Below, in pieces: positions 27,191-37,242 of a stretch of DNA of 64,000 bases. Source of the DNA: Sphaerospermopsis torques-reginae ITEP-024 (GTDB lineage: Bacteria > Cyanobacteriota > Cyanobacteriia > Cyanobacteriales > Nostocaceae); the NCBI RefSeq assembly GCF_019598945.1, contig NZ_CP080598.1, positions 2,294,001 to 2,358,000 of the forward strand. Direction: 5' to 3'. Within the stretch, counting starts at the first letter, position 1; each line of letters begins with the position of its first letter. The notes under the pieces are model-generated. The model was not told where the DNA came from, did no database searches, and was given only the letters and a program-made list of their open reading frames with translations. Both the position numbers and the translations under genes were made by a program.

Positions 27191-28378
27191 GTGGAAGGTA
27201 TGACAACAACTCAGGAATTAGCTTCTGCGTCTATCCTCACCTTGGGAACAGGTTGGTTTCCCAAAACACCAGGAGGATTAGAAAGGTATATTTATGAACT
27301 AACTCAAAAATTAGCTATAAATAAAGACCGCATAGAATTATGTGGAGTAGGTTTACCAGATGACAAAAATACACTCATTAAGTCAAATATTAAGTTAAAT
27401 AATTTAGCATCTCCAGATAGTCAAATTTGGAAAAGATTATGGTCTATTCGGACTAACTTCCAAAAAACTAGGTTATATCAACCTGATGCAATTAATTTAC
27501 ATTTCGCATTATATAGCTTTCCGATTTTGGATCTTTTACCGAAAGAAGTACCAATTACTTTTAATTTTCATGGTCCTTGGGCTTCAGAAAGTAAGGAAGA
27601 AGAAGTAAATAAAAACCTCAGTATTTGGATGAAGAAGCAGTTGATAGAAAAAAATACTTATAATCGGTGCGATCGCTTTATTGTTCTCAGCCAAGCTTTT
27701 GGTAATATTTTACATCAACAATATCAAGTTCCCTGGGATAAAATTCATATTATCCCCGGTGGAGTAGACATCAATCACTTCCAATATAATCTATCTCGTC
27801 TCGCAGCTAGAAAACAACTAGGGTGGCCAACGGATCGACCAATATTATTTACCTCTCGTCGTCTAGTTTATCGCATGGGAATTGATAAGTTATTACAAGC
27901 AATAGCCATAATTAAACCCACAATTCCTGATATTTGGTTAGCTATTGCTGGACGTGGACATATTCAAAATTTACTACAACAACAGGTGATAGAACTAGGA
28001 CTAGAAAACAATGTTAAATTCTTAGGTTTTTTGCCAGATGAACAGTTACCAATTGCTTACCAAGCTGCTAATTTAACAGTAATGCCTAGTCAATCTTTTG
28101 AAGGTTTTGGTTTAGCAATTGTGGAATCTTTAGCCTGTGGTACTCCGGTTTTATGTACACCGGTAGGGGGAATGCCAGAAATTTTACAGGGTTTTGCACC
28201 AGCTTTAATTACTGATTCAATCACTGTTGATAGTATTGCTGATAAATTAGAACAAGCAATGTTAAGAAAAATCATTTCACCTTCTAGAGAAGACTGTCGT
28301 AATTATGCAGTACAAAATTATGATTGGAATCATATTTCTCAACAAGTAAGACAAGTTATTTTAGCTGATAAAAATTGA
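27191..28378 (+). CDS. Family 4 glycosyltransferase
   Basis: The 395-residue protein starts at GTG 27191 with AAGGAG exactly 7 bp upstream, better than ATG 27200. GTGWFPKTPGGLERYIYEL is the acceptor glycine loop, PITFNFHGPW and CDRFIVLSQAFGNILHQQYQV follow, and the donor motif is PSQSFEGFGLAIVESLACGTPVLCTPVGGMPE (about 299-330). It is likely co-transcribed with the next GT4 (40 bp gap). Sugar unknown. Confidence 0.88.
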   Translation: MEGMTTTQELASASILTLGTGWFPKTPGGLERYIYELTQKLAINKDRIELCGVGLPDDKNTLIKSNIKLNNLASPDSQIWKRLWSIRTNFQKTRLYQPDAINLHFALYSFPILDLLPKEVPITFNFHGPWASESKEEEVNKNLSIWMKKQLIEKNTYNRCDRFIVLSQAFGNILHQQYQVPWDKIHIIPGGVDINHFQYNLSRLAARKQLGWPTDRPILFTSRRLVYRMGIDKLLQAIAIIKPTIPDIWLAIAGRGHIQNLLQQQVIELGLENNVKFLGFLPDEQLPIAYQAANLTVMPSQSFEGFGLAIVESLACGTPVLCTPVGGMPEILQGFAPALITDSITVDSIADKLEQAMLRKIISPSREDCRNYAVQNYDWNHISQQVRQVILADKN

Positions 28379-28418
28379 TAAATTAAACGCAGATAAACGC
28401 AGATGAGGGGAAATGATA

Positions 28419-29576
28419 ATGAAGGTTTTATTTTTAGATCAAAGTGGTAAACCTGGTGGTGCTGAGTTATGTTTGTTAGATATTGCTAAACCCTTTGCTG
28501 ATACTTGTTTAGTTGGTTTATTTGCAGATGGTGATTTTAGAAAGTTACTGGAAATTAATCATATTCCTGTGGAAGTTTTAGCAACTCAAGCTATTAATGT
28601 TAAAAAGCAAAGTAGTTTATTTACAGCATTAGCTAGTTTAGGACAACTCACACCTTTAATTAATAAAGTAGTTCAACGCGCTAGGGAATATGATTTAATT
28701 TACGCTAATACTCAAAAAGCTTTAGTTGTCGGTGCAATAGCGAGTTTTTTAGCACGTCGTCCTTTGGTTTATCATTTACATGATATTCTATCTTTAGAAC
28801 ATTTTAGTAACACTAATCTCTGGGTTGCTATTACTTTAATTAATCGTTTTGCATCTTTAGTAATTGCTAATTCTCAAGCTAGTAAAACTGCATTTATCCA
28901 AGCTGGGGGAAAAGCTGATTTTGTAGAAGTTGTCTATAATGGTTTTACTATTAAAAATTATCAAGTTTCTGAAAATGAACCTCAACAATTAAGGCTAAAT
29001 TTGGGATTAGAGGATAAATTTGTCGTGGGACATTTTAGCCGTATTTCTCCCTGGAAAGGACAGCATATTTTAATTGATGCTTTGGCAGAATGTCCAGAAA
29101 ATGTTCATGTTATTTTAGTCGGTGATGCTTTATTTGGTGAGGATGAATATGTACAAGAATTACACCAAAAAGTACAAGCTTTAAATTTAGAAAACCGAGT
29201 TAAATTTTTAGGTTTTCGTGATGATATTCCGCAATTAATGTCAGCTTGTGATTTAGTGGCACATACATCAATTGCACCTGAACCTTTTGGGAGAGTTATT
29301 GTTGAAGCAATGCTGTGCGGTAAACCTGTGGTTGCTGCTAAAGCTGGGGGTGCAATAGAATTAGTTGAAGATGGGATCAATGGTTTTTTAGTTACACCAA
29401 ATAACCCCCAGGAATTAGCACAGGTAATTAATAATTGTGTTCAGGAAAAAGACTTGATGCAAAATATCGCTAATGATGCTAGAATTAGTGCTAGTCAACG
29501 TTTTGATGTGAATATTATTAATCAGCAAATTCATCAAAAAATTCATCAAAAAATTCAAGAACTATTAACAACATAA
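28419..29576 (+). CDS. Family 4 glycosyltransferase
   Basis: The 385-residue protein begins MKVLFLDQSGKPGGAELCLLD. ATG 28419 is preferred to ATG 28413 because GAGGGG lies 8 bp before it. Motifs are LVYHLHDILSLEHF, SLVIANSQASKTAFIQAGG, VGHFSRISPWKGQHIL at the donor domain and PEPFGRVIVEAMLCGKPVVAAKAGGAIELV (about 290-319). The C-terminus has a short repeated IHQKIHQKI sequence. It follows another GT4 gene and probably works in the same pathway. Confidence 0.87.
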   Translation: MKVLFLDQSGKPGGAELCLLDIAKPFADTCLVGLFADGDFRKLLEINHIPVEVLATQAINVKKQSSLFTALASLGQLTPLINKVVQRAREYDLIYANTQKALVVGAIASFLARRPLVYHLHDILSLEHFSNTNLWVAITLINRFASLVIANSQASKTAFIQAGGKADFVEVVYNGFTIKNYQVSENEPQQLRLNLGLEDKFVVGHFSRISPWKGQHILIDALAECPENVHVILVGDALFGEDEYVQELHQKVQALNLENRVKFLGFRDDIPQLMSACDLVAHTSIAPEPFGRVIVEAMLCGKPVVAAKAGGAIELVEDGINGFLVTPNNPQELAQVINNCVQEKDLMQNIANDARISASQRFDVNIINQQIHQKIHQKIQELLTT

Positions 29577-29688
29577 TCACAACCAAAATCAGAATTTTTG
29601 GCTTTTCTCTGCGTTCTCTGCGTCTCTGCGGTTTGTTCCAAAAAATCCGCTCTCAATATAATATAATCAAAGACTGCTAATCATCAAT

Positions 29689-29718
29689 GTTGGGTTTCCT
29701 TACGTCAACCCAACCTAC
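29689..29718. repeat. Half copy of the GTTGGGTTT...AACCCAACCTAC repeat
   Basis: GTTGGGTTTCC and CAACCCAACCTAC form an imperfect hairpin. Full copies of the family lie at 38704 and 59472. Confidence 0.7.
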
Positions 29719-29724
29719 ATCTAA

Positions 29725-29988
29725 CTACGCTGCTTCCCGCATTGGTGAGGTTATATTAACTTCAGGAAAAGGAAGAGAAAGTTGTTCTCCTGGGGGTGCT
29801 GCTGCTTCTTCTAATACCTTGACTTCAATATTAACACTGACTAAATAACTACCTGTATCTGCACCTACAGCTTCAGCAATTAATTTTGCTATGTCTGGAC
29901 GTTTTGCAGTCAGAGGATCACGTAAAATACAACGATCCCATTCATGCTTGGCAGTTGGATTAAGATTGAGAATATAGTGTTTCATCAT
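29725..29988 (-). CDS. Small hypothetical protein
   Basis: The 87-residue protein (MMKHYILNLNPTAKHEW at the start) has an AAGGAT ribosome site before its ATG pair and a composition unlike a random frame: KRPDIAKLIAEAVGADTGSYLVSVNIEVKVLEE and a proline-rich tail. I do not recognise the family. It stands alone between a GT4 gene and the MscS gene. Function unknown. Confidence 0.55.
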   Translation of the reverse strand: MMKHYILNLNPTAKHEWDRCILRDPLTAKRPDIAKLIAEAVGADTGSYLVSVNIEVKVLEEAAAPPGEQLSLPFPEVNITSPMREAA

Positions 29989-30235
29989 AGTAATATCCTT
30001 GTAATATCTTTGAATCCATCTTCCAGATGTTGTTTACAGGTCGGACACGATGAATTTATTATAGTACAATTATACTATTCTGTCAAGAGTTCAAGCTCCG
30101 ATACAACCCAAACCAGTTCGCATAACGGGGATAACCCCCGCCAGCGAATGGTTTCCCTACAAAAAAGGAGGGATTGAAGTTTGTTTTACTGATTAAAAAC
30201 GGATTTAGGCAAAATTAGAGAATGCTAACCCAGAA

Positions 30236-31588
30236 TTATTGGTTTTGATCTTGATGATTGATTCCTAAAAAGGATGAACCATTATTTGCAGAAGTTAAAT
30301 ACTGAGAATCATTAACCCAGATTGACTGTTGAGGTACGGGAATATGAATTCCAACTTCATCAAAAGCAATTTTTAGACGACGACGATATTCTCGCGCTAC
30401 ATCCCATTGTTTGAGGGGTTGGGTTTTGATCCAAACACGAATCATCATCCCGCGATCGCCAAAATTATCAATTCCCAAAATACTGGGGGTTTCAATAATT
30501 TGTCGTTTCCATTGAGGTTCTTGATTCATCTGGATAGCGACATTTTCAATTAATTTCAAAGCCTCATCAATATCAGTTTGGTAAGAAACTGGAATAGTTA
30601 AATCAGCACGGGACCAGCGACTAGAAAGATTAGCTACAACTTTAATTTCGCTGTTAGGAATTGTAATTAATCTTCCTTCTGAATCCCGTATTTGAGTCAT
30701 TCGCAAATTGAGATTTTCCACTAAACCACCCACATTTCCCACAGTAATCACATCACCCAAAGCATATTGATCTTCAAGAATAATCAAAAAGCCATTAATG
30801 GCATCTTTAATTAAGTTCTGAGAAGCCAAAGATACAGCCACACCAATTAAACCAGCACCAGCTAAAAGAGGAACAATATTTATTCCCAAAGCAATTAAGG
30901 ACATTAGGATTCCTGCACCTACCCAAATAATGATAGTGATACTTTTAGTAACCCCAGAAAATGTGGATATTCTCAATTGCAAACGTTCGGAAGTTTCTGG
31001 AGTTAGTAATGCTCCACCACTGATGATAGTAGAGGTAAAATGATCTATAATGGCATAGGTAAACCTTACTGTTAGATATGTTCCCACACCAACAACTATT
31101 AATTTAATGGGAATTTTGGCAATGGTGAGAATCCCAATTTGTAGGGCTTGGGTAGCAGGAAATAGTCCTAAAATAATTAAACTACCACTGACCCAAATTC
31201 CAGCTTGTGCAAGTTGAAATAGTCGGGTTTTAACTTCTTGAAGATGTCGCTCTTGCTGTTTATTTAGTAATGTAGTGATGGGTTGATCTTCTGAGGAATC
31301 AGAGTCAGAGACTTTGAGGAAATTATTACTTAAACGTTTTTGGAAACGACGAACTCCCCAACTCATGATTACCATAGCGATGGTAGTACCAGAGGCGATC
31401 GCCAATTGTTCTAAAAATTGATTTTCTTTTTCTTGCTGTGGTTGAGTTAATGTTGTTTTAGTAAATGTAGTTTTATGTAAACTTTCTGGTATTTCTGGTA
31501 GATTATTCGGTGTCTGGGCTGTAGCTTTAGGTATGGGTGCAATGGATATGATCATTGAACCCGTAATCGCTAAAAATTTACCTAGCAC
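30236..31588 (-). CDS. MscS-family mechanosensitive channel
   Basis: The 450-residue protein has an N-terminal signal peptide or first helix (FLAITGSMIISIAPIPKATAQ), four further hydrophobic helices, and the MscS pore and beta domain: LLAGAGLIGVAVSLASQNLIKDAINGFLIILEDQYALGDVITVGNVGGLVENLNLRMT is spread over about 248-305, followed by IPNSEIKVVANLS. The pore helix shows the Gly/Ala-rich packing of MscS. It would release solutes on osmotic downshock across the inner membrane. It is monocistronic on the - strand. Confidence 0.88.
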   Translation of the reverse strand: MLGKFLAITGSMIISIAPIPKATAQTPNNLPEIPESLHKTTFTKTTLTQPQQEKENQFLEQLAIASGTTIAMVIMSWGVRRFQKRLSNNFLKVSDSDSSEDQPITTLLNKQQERHLQEVKTRLFQLAQAGIWVSGSLIILGLFPATQALQIGILTIAKIPIKLIVVGVGTYLTVRFTYAIIDHFTSTIISGGALLTPETSERLQLRISTFSGVTKSITIIIWVGAGILMSLIALGINIVPLLAGAGLIGVAVSLASQNLIKDAINGFLIILEDQYALGDVITVGNVGGLVENLNLRMTQIRDSEGRLITIPNSEIKVVANLSSRWSRADLTIPVSYQTDIDEALKLIENVAIQMNQEPQWKRQIIETPSILGIDNFGDRGMMIRVWIKTQPLKQWDVAREYRRRLKIAFDEVGIHIPVPQQSIWVNDSQYLTSANNGSSFLGINHQDQNQ

Positions 31589-31652
31589 TTAAATACCTCC
31601 TTGGGTAATAGACATTTTGTGGTCATGAAATGTGTATAACCACGAAACCCCT

Positions 31653-31680
31653 GTAGGGACAATTCATGAATTGTCCCTAC
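31653..31680. repeat. 28-bp perfect palindrome
   Basis: GTAGGGACAATTCA and TGAATTGTCCCTAC are perfect 14-bp arms with no spacer. It lies in the 304-bp gap before the gene at 31893; the rest of the gap is AT-rich with nothing else recognised. Confidence 0.85.
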
Positions 31681-31892
31681 GATAATTTTTACCAGATGTG
31701 TCATCATCTATGTAAGGATTTAGCAATTATAGTATTACCAGAGAAAGATGAAAAAACCAAAAGTTAGATCGGGTCTTAATCTTACTTATATTGAAGATAT
31801 AGGTAGTATGTAATAGCTAATAGGTATTTATGATAAAATATGGCTAATTAAATGTAGAACAGATTAGAAACAATATTTTGGAAAAATTTCCC

Positions 31893-32702
31893 ATGTCTCG
31901 ACCATCTTTTGTGATTTTTGCCCAAAATTACCTTTTTGCACTACTTAGTAATTATGGTAATGTTTTCCTCAATGAACTTATTCCCCGTAACCCTAAATTG
32001 AGAGTCTATAAACATCCTTCTCGATTAGGCTGGGAAAGTACATACATAAAAACACTTTTTAACGATAACCCGCGTATATTGGTTAGTCCTGAAGTGGTGG
32101 CAGAAGCAAAAATGGTAGATGTATTGTTTGAACCTGACATCAATAAATCTAGGACATCCTTGGGATTATTGGGAGAATTTACTTCAAATCCCTGTATTAT
32201 TTCACCTCTACGCTGGACACCAAATATCTGGGAATTACGAACTTGTCTCAGTCATTTTTTAACATGGACAAGTGAAGCGGATGGTAAGATTATTCCTGTC
32301 AATGAAACTTTAAAAGATAGAGAACAGGAAGAATCAAAAGAAGAAGATAATAAAAGCCAATTGATCATCGTTCCCTCTATTTTCCCTGACCATTGGCAAG
32401 GATTTGGAATTAAACCATCTGCTATAAATATTCCAGGGGTTTATAATTTACCTGCAATTTTCTCTACTACTATTGTGGTCACAAATCAACTACCTATAGA
32501 TATTTCCACTCTTTGGCTGAGGATTTTAGGACGTGGAAAAACTCAAAGACAGGCGATAATGGAACTTTTTAACTCAGATATTGATGATCCACTTTATACT
32601 TTAGCTCGGCAACAGTTATATCAATGGTATCAATTTTTATTACAAGGTGACATGGGTAAGGAATCTCAGCTATTGATGCAAACTTTGGCTTCATTGATTT
32701 AA
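31893..32702 (+). CDS. Hypothetical protein
   Basis: I do not recognise this 269-residue protein. ATG 31893 (MSRPSFVIFAQ) is preferred; TTG 31878 would add five residues. It is soluble, with a charged central linker (REQEESKEEDNKSQ, about 142-156) separating two halves and a C-terminal helical part (GKTQRQAIMELFNSDIDDPLYTLARQQLYQWYQFLL). No membrane segment or catalytic motif is visible. It is divergent from the MscS gene and upstream of ahcY. Confidence 0.65.
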   Translation: MSRPSFVIFAQNYLFALLSNYGNVFLNELIPRNPKLRVYKHPSRLGWESTYIKTLFNDNPRILVSPEVVAEAKMVDVLFEPDINKSRTSLGLLGEFTSNPCIISPLRWTPNIWELRTCLSHFLTWTSEADGKIIPVNETLKDREQEESKEEDNKSQLIIVPSIFPDHWQGFGIKPSAINIPGVYNLPAIFSTTIVVTNQLPIDISTLWLRILGRGKTQRQAIMELFNSDIDDPLYTLARQQLYQWYQFLLQGDMGKESQLLMQTLASLI

Positions 32703-32720
32703 TCAAATCTACTCACTGCT

Positions 32721-32806
32721 AAGTAGCTGGTCATAATTCAATATAAAATGTGGGATGGGCATCTTGCCCGTCAACAGACTAGAAGCCTGTTCCACTATCT
32801 AGCAAT
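32721..32806. repeat. Dispersed hairpin element, copy 1
   Basis: An 86-bp element containing ATAAAATGTGGGATGGGCAT, CTTGCCCGTCAACAG and AGAAGCCTGTTCCACTATCT. GGGCA/TGCCC and ACAGACT/AGCCTGT can pair. A second copy at 52656 carries a 45-bp insertion after GGGCAT. Confidence 0.8.
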
Positions 32807-32927
32807 GAAAAATTACCTTTGCTGATCAATAGGGAATGAGTATTTACCGGAAAATATGGCTACTTGTCAGAAAATATTGTTAAAGTACGTAAAGGTTTAT
32901 CAACCTGTTTCATTTTTTAGAGGATAA

Positions 32928-34211
<1,284 letters not shown>

Positions 34212-34233
34212 TCATTTAATTAGTTGATTTTTT

Positions 34234-34266
34234 GGGGATAGGCGGTTTTGCTTATCCCTTTTTTTT
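34234..34266 (+). terminator. Terminator of ahcY
   Basis: GGGATAGGC (from 34235) pairs with GCTTATCCC (to 34258) with one wobble around GGTTTT, followed by eight T residues. Confidence 0.9.
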
Positions 34267-34340
34267 AACGAACCACGAAGGAGCGAAGGAAACGAAGGAA
34301 GAAGGGAAGAAGAGAAGAAGGTATTAGTTAAGAAGTTAGG

Positions 34341-34346
34341 TATAAT
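34341..34346 (+). promoter_or_regulatory. Probable -10 box of the xisH-xisI module
   Basis: AGGTATAATATAAGATA-type sequence puts TATAAT 31 bp before xisH. The same box and distance recur before the second xisH copy at 38818, which supports it as a real promoter element. Confidence 0.55.
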
Positions 34347-34376
34347 ATAAGATAGAAAATAAGGCTTTATGTTTTT

Positions 34377-34796
34377 ATGTCGGCGAAAGATGTTTTTCAT
34401 AATGCAGTTAGGTTAGCTTTAGAAAAAGATGGTTGGTTAATTACCGATGATCCTTTATATTTTCGACTGACAGCATTAGTTAAAATTAGAATAGATTTAG
34501 GTGCAGAAAAGCTAATTGGTGCTGAAAAAGATCATCAAAAGATAGCGGTGGAAGTAAAAAGTTTTATAGGACTTTCAGCAATTTCTGAATTTCATACAGC
34601 TATTGGTCAATTTTTGAATTATAGGATAGCATTAGAACAGGAAGACTCTGAAAGAGTATTATATTTAGCAATATCCAAAGATATATATCAAGAATTTTTT
34701 ACCGATACCTTTATTCAAACTGTTTTAGAAAGATACAATATCAAATTATTAGTTTTTGATATTCAGAAGGAGGAAATAGTGTTATGGAAACATTAG
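34377..34796 (+). CDS. xisH: XisH family protein
   Basis: The 139-residue protein is XisH, first described as a controlling factor for excision of the fdxN element in Anabaena PCC 7120. It has the spacing of a PD-(D/E)xK nuclease: an acidic residue in RIDLGAEKLIGAEK (about 38-51) and AVEVKSFIG (about 57-65) with the E-x-K pair. The start is ATG 34377. Its last 13 bp overlap xisI. It directly follows the ahcY terminator with its own promoter. No fdxN element is seen here, so it may act as a defence or addiction module; that is inference. Confidence 0.9.
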   Translation: MSAKDVFHNAVRLALEKDGWLITDDPLYFRLTALVKIRIDLGAEKLIGAEKDHQKIAVEVKSFIGLSAISEFHTAIGQFLNYRIALEQEDSERVLYLAISKDIYQEFFTDTFIQTVLERYNIKLLVFDIQKEEIVLWKH

Positions 34797-35116
34797 ATTA
34801 TCGGGAGATAGTAAAAAATCTCATTTATAAATATGCCAATGAACAACCAGTAGAAGATTTAGAAAATACTGAAATTGTTTTTGATACAGAACGGGATATT
34901 TATTTACTGTTGTATGCAGGATGGCGTGATGAAAATAGAATTTATGGTTGTCCCATTCATATTAGTATCAAAGATGGGAAAATTTGGATTCAAAAAGATT
35001 TTACAGAGGAAGGAATTGCTAATCAGTTGGTAGAGTTAGGAGTACCGAAAACGGATATTGTTTTAGCTTTTAGATCACCTTATGTCAGACAGTTTACTGG
35101 TTTTGCATCGGTTTAG
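34784..35116 (+). CDS. xisI: XisI family protein
   Basis: The 110-residue partner of XisH (METLDYREIVKNLI...) has the family's conserved end: KIWIQKDFTEEGIANQL and VPKTDIVLAFRSPYVRQFTGFA. It overlaps xisH by 13 bp, with GGAGG inside xisH as ribosome site. Together the two resemble a two-gene module in which XisI controls the XisH nuclease-like protein. A second, partly broken copy of the pair is at 38852-39942. Confidence 0.9.
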   Translation: METLDYREIVKNLIYKYANEQPVEDLENTEIVFDTERDIYLLLYAGWRDENRIYGCPIHISIKDGKIWIQKDFTEEGIANQLVELGVPKTDIVLAFRSPYVRQFTGFASV

Positions 35117-35162
35117 ATTCTTAATTCATTTTTTGTGATTCTGATTCAAAACATATAATACC

Positions 35163-35390
35163 ATGACACAAAAAACATACCCACTTCCTCTAACCTTTGA
35201 GCAAATTCTGAATCTTGTTTTACAACTTCCTGCACAAGAACAAGAAGAAATAATTCAACAAATAAAGAAAAATTCACCTGAAAACAGAGAGGAAGACTTA
35301 CTAACTGTTTTTGATAGAATTGGTAAAAATGCTCAAGCTAAAGGACTTACAGAAGAAATATTAGAAGAACTATTAGCTGATGAATCATAA
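35163..35390 (+). CDS. Putative antitoxin of a PIN toxin
   Basis: The 75-residue acidic protein (MTQKTYPLPLTFEQILNLVLQLPAQEQEEIIQQI...) is helical, with no DNA-binding motif I can name. It overlaps the PIN gene by 11 bp, the standard layout of a type II antitoxin before its toxin. The call rests mainly on this position. Confidence 0.65.
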   Translation: MTQKTYPLPLTFEQILNLVLQLPAQEQEEIIQQIKKNSPENREEDLLTVFDRIGKNAQAKGLTEEILEELLADES

Positions 35391-35796
35391 ATTAATTGTC
35401 ATTGACACCAATGTTTTAATTAGTGCTGCACTGAGTCCAACTGGAACAGCAAGGAAAGCTCTAGAAAAAGCCTATAAAAAATTTAAAATCGCTCAAAGTA
35501 CAGCAACTTATGAAGAGTTAAAAACCAGAATTTATAAACCTAAGTTTGATAAATATATTTCAAATGAAGAACGGGAAGATTTTTTAGCAGTAGTTGAAAA
35601 ATATAGTCAATTTATAATAATTCAAACTCAATTAATCATCTGTCGAGATCCAGACGACAACAAATTTTTAGAACTGGTGAAAGATGCTAACGCCGAATTT
35701 TTAATAACTGGCGATGAAGACTTATTATCACTGAATATTTTAGCTGAATATCAGAACCAGATTATTACACCTAGAGATTTTTTAAATCTTGATTAA
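35380..35796 (+). CDS. PIN-domain ribonuclease toxin
   Basis: The 138-residue protein has the PIN-fold acidic residues: VIDTNVLISAAL (about 6-17), a central glutamate in TYEELKTRIY, and CRDPDDNKFLELVKDANAEFLITGDEDLL (about 87-115). It matches the COG1569 type of putative toxin that cleaves RNA with metal ions. The upstream overlapping gene should encode its antitoxin. The pair lies between two copies of the ahcY tail. Confidence 0.82.
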   Translation: MNHKLIVIDTNVLISAALSPTGTARKALEKAYKKFKIAQSTATYEELKTRIYKPKFDKYISNEEREDFLAVVEKYSQFIIIQTQLIICRDPDDNKFLELVKDANAEFLITGDEDLLSLNILAEYQNQIITPRDFLNLD

Positions 35797-35815
35797 ATTT
35801 ACCCTAAAATATAAA

Positions 35816-36069
35816 TTCTTGGCAGTTGGGAACTTAATCATTTAAAACCCATATCCCGACAGGGAATTAATTCCCTGTCTCATAGCTGAAGTAATCTAAA
35901 GATGACTGGGTAAAATAAAGGTCTTTTAGTAAACTTTAGTTTACTTTGGCTATTAGCCCGGAAATATGGCTAACGCCACGCTTCGCTATCATTTCTGGGC
36001 GAGTTTGGAAGCACAACGATTAATAGTTGGTTTTTTGGGGATGGGCGTTTTGCTTGTTCCTTTTTTTTT
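35816..36069. repeat. Second copy of ahcY tail and terminator, split by an insert
   Basis: 35816-35845 matches the ahcY end (34190-34219) at 28 of 30 bases. 36020-36069 matches the ahcY downstream region and terminator (34216-34266). The 174 bp between them (35846-36019) hold the palindrome GACAGGGAATTAATTCCCTG (35858-35879, ends in TC), AGTAAACTTTAGTTTACT (35928-35945) and an inverted GCCCGGAAAT/ATTTCTGGGC pair around a GGCTAACGCCACGCTTCGCT repeat. Confidence 0.8.
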
Positions 36070-36151
36070 GTTTCGCGCAAAGACGCTAAGGAGCAAAGAC
36101 GCAAAGGGGGTGCATCATTTTATCCTGTTCCATCCACCTTGAGATAGAAGT

Positions 36152-36254
36152 TTAGTCTAGGTAAAGAATAATGAGAGTAGGATAAAATTTCATGAATAAT
36201 CGAATAGTCTAGGTAAAGAATAATGAAAAGAATAATGAGAGTAGGATAGAATTT
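36152..36254 (+). repeat. Direct repeat upstream of hicA
   Basis: TAGTCTAGGTAAAGAATAAT occurs at about 36153 and 36206, each followed by GAGAGTAGGATA and AATTT. The second copy has a 9-bp internal duplication. It ends 28 bp before the hicA start and may include its operator. Confidence 0.7.
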
Positions 36255-36281
36255 TATGTGAAACAATGATAAAATAAAGTA

Positions 36282-36539
36282 ATGTCAAAAAAGCGTAAAT
36301 TACTGGAGAAAGTCCTTTCGGGATCTAGAAATCTCCAATTTGATGATTTAGTGACTTTAGTTGAAGCCTTTGGTTTTTCTTTATCACGTATCAACGGTAG
36401 TCATCACATTTTTACTCATCCAAATATCCCTGAACTTATTAACTTACAAAATCGCAATGGTAAAGCTATTCCTTATCAGGTTCAGCAATTTCTAACATTA
36501 ATTGAAAAATATTCCTTAACTTTGGAGGATGAGCAATGA
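36282..36539 (+). CDS. hicA: HicA-type mRNA interferase toxin
   Basis: The 85-residue protein has the HicA double-stranded-RNA-binding-like fold with the conserved glycine-serine-histidine loop in RINGSHHIFTHP (about 47-58), where the histidine is catalytic. It would cleave mRNA when free. Its stop overlaps the ATG of hicB by 4 bp. It is slightly longer than many HicA proteins (about 60-80), with the extension at the N-terminus. Confidence 0.87.
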   Translation: MSKKRKLLEKVLSGSRNLQFDDLVTLVEAFGFSLSRINGSHHIFTHPNIPELINLQNRNGKAIPYQVQQFLTLIEKYSLTLEDEQ

Positions 36540-36757
36540 AACACTATCACATTAATATTTTCTACAGTCAAGAAGATGAAGGTTATATTGCTGATATTCC
36601 TGATTTAAAATATTGTTCAGGTTTTGGTTTAACTGAAGAAGAAGCACTGCAAGAAGTTCTCAAAGCTAAAGCTGCTTGGTTAGAAGCTGCGGAAATAGCA
36701 GGTAAACCCATTCCAGAACCAAGATATAAACCTGTAATTTATCAAATAGCTTCATAG
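36536..36757 (+). CDS. hicB: HicB-type antitoxin
   Basis: The 73-residue protein has the HicB partial RNase H fold: YHINIFYSQEDEGYIADIPDLKYCSGFGLTEEEALQEV is spread over residues 3-40. It ends at GKPIPEPRY and lacks the separate DNA-binding domain of longer HicB proteins. GGAGG in the end of hicA serves as ribosome site. It would neutralise HicA. Confidence 0.85.
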   Translation: MKHYHINIFYSQEDEGYIADIPDLKYCSGFGLTEEEALQEVLKAKAAWLEAAEIAGKPIPEPRYKPVIYQIAS

Positions 36758-36783
36758 CTTGATAGTCTTATGGAAAGATTAAA

Positions 36784-37242
36784 TTATAGATAATGTTGTA
36801 AATATTCTATGTACTGTTGTAACTTTTCTTTTTCTTCTTCACAATCTATAGAACATACATATATATGTTCTATGATTTGATCATCATAATAGTATCTATT
36901 TTTTACATCATTCAAACATTCTATATACTTATCTAAATCCTGTTCTAGCTTGCTAATATAGGCGCTTTTTTGAACAATTTGCTTTTGCAACTGCTGTATT
37001 TTATTTCGATAAATATTATTTTCATGTAAAACACTGGAATTAATATTTTTTGATTTTACATCTAATCTATGCTTTAAAAAACTGTTATCTTCTTCCAACT
37101 CTTTAACACGGTTATCCAGATAATCTTTCTCTCTTGTAACTACTTCTAGTTGGTATTCTTTCTGATTAAAATTCCTTGTTAATTCATGGAAATTATCTGT
37201 TAATTCATTAAAATCTTCTGTTAATTCATCAAAATTTTCCGA
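36784..37242 (-). pseudogene. Detached 3' part of the coiled-coil gene
   Basis: This segment continues the frame of the gene at 37243-38556 past its TGA for 152 codons. The first codons read as heptad-like repeats (NFDELTE, DFNELTD, NFHELTR), then continue as coiled coil (KEYQLEVVTREKDYLDNRVKELEEDN) to a TAA at 36784. An internal ATG at 37098 could give a 104-residue protein. It is best read as the lost tail of a longer protein, unless the TGA is read through or is a sequencing error. Confidence 0.7.

Noticed and set aside
30145-30180. GTTTCCCTAC...GGAGGGATTGAAG resembles a cyanobacterial CRISPR repeat
   Set aside because: Only one copy is present, no spacer array follows, and no cas gene is nearby.
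34377-35116. An fdxN-type excision element controlled by XisH/XisI
   Set aside because: No XisF-like recombinase, fdxN fragment or matching recombination sites are seen in the window.
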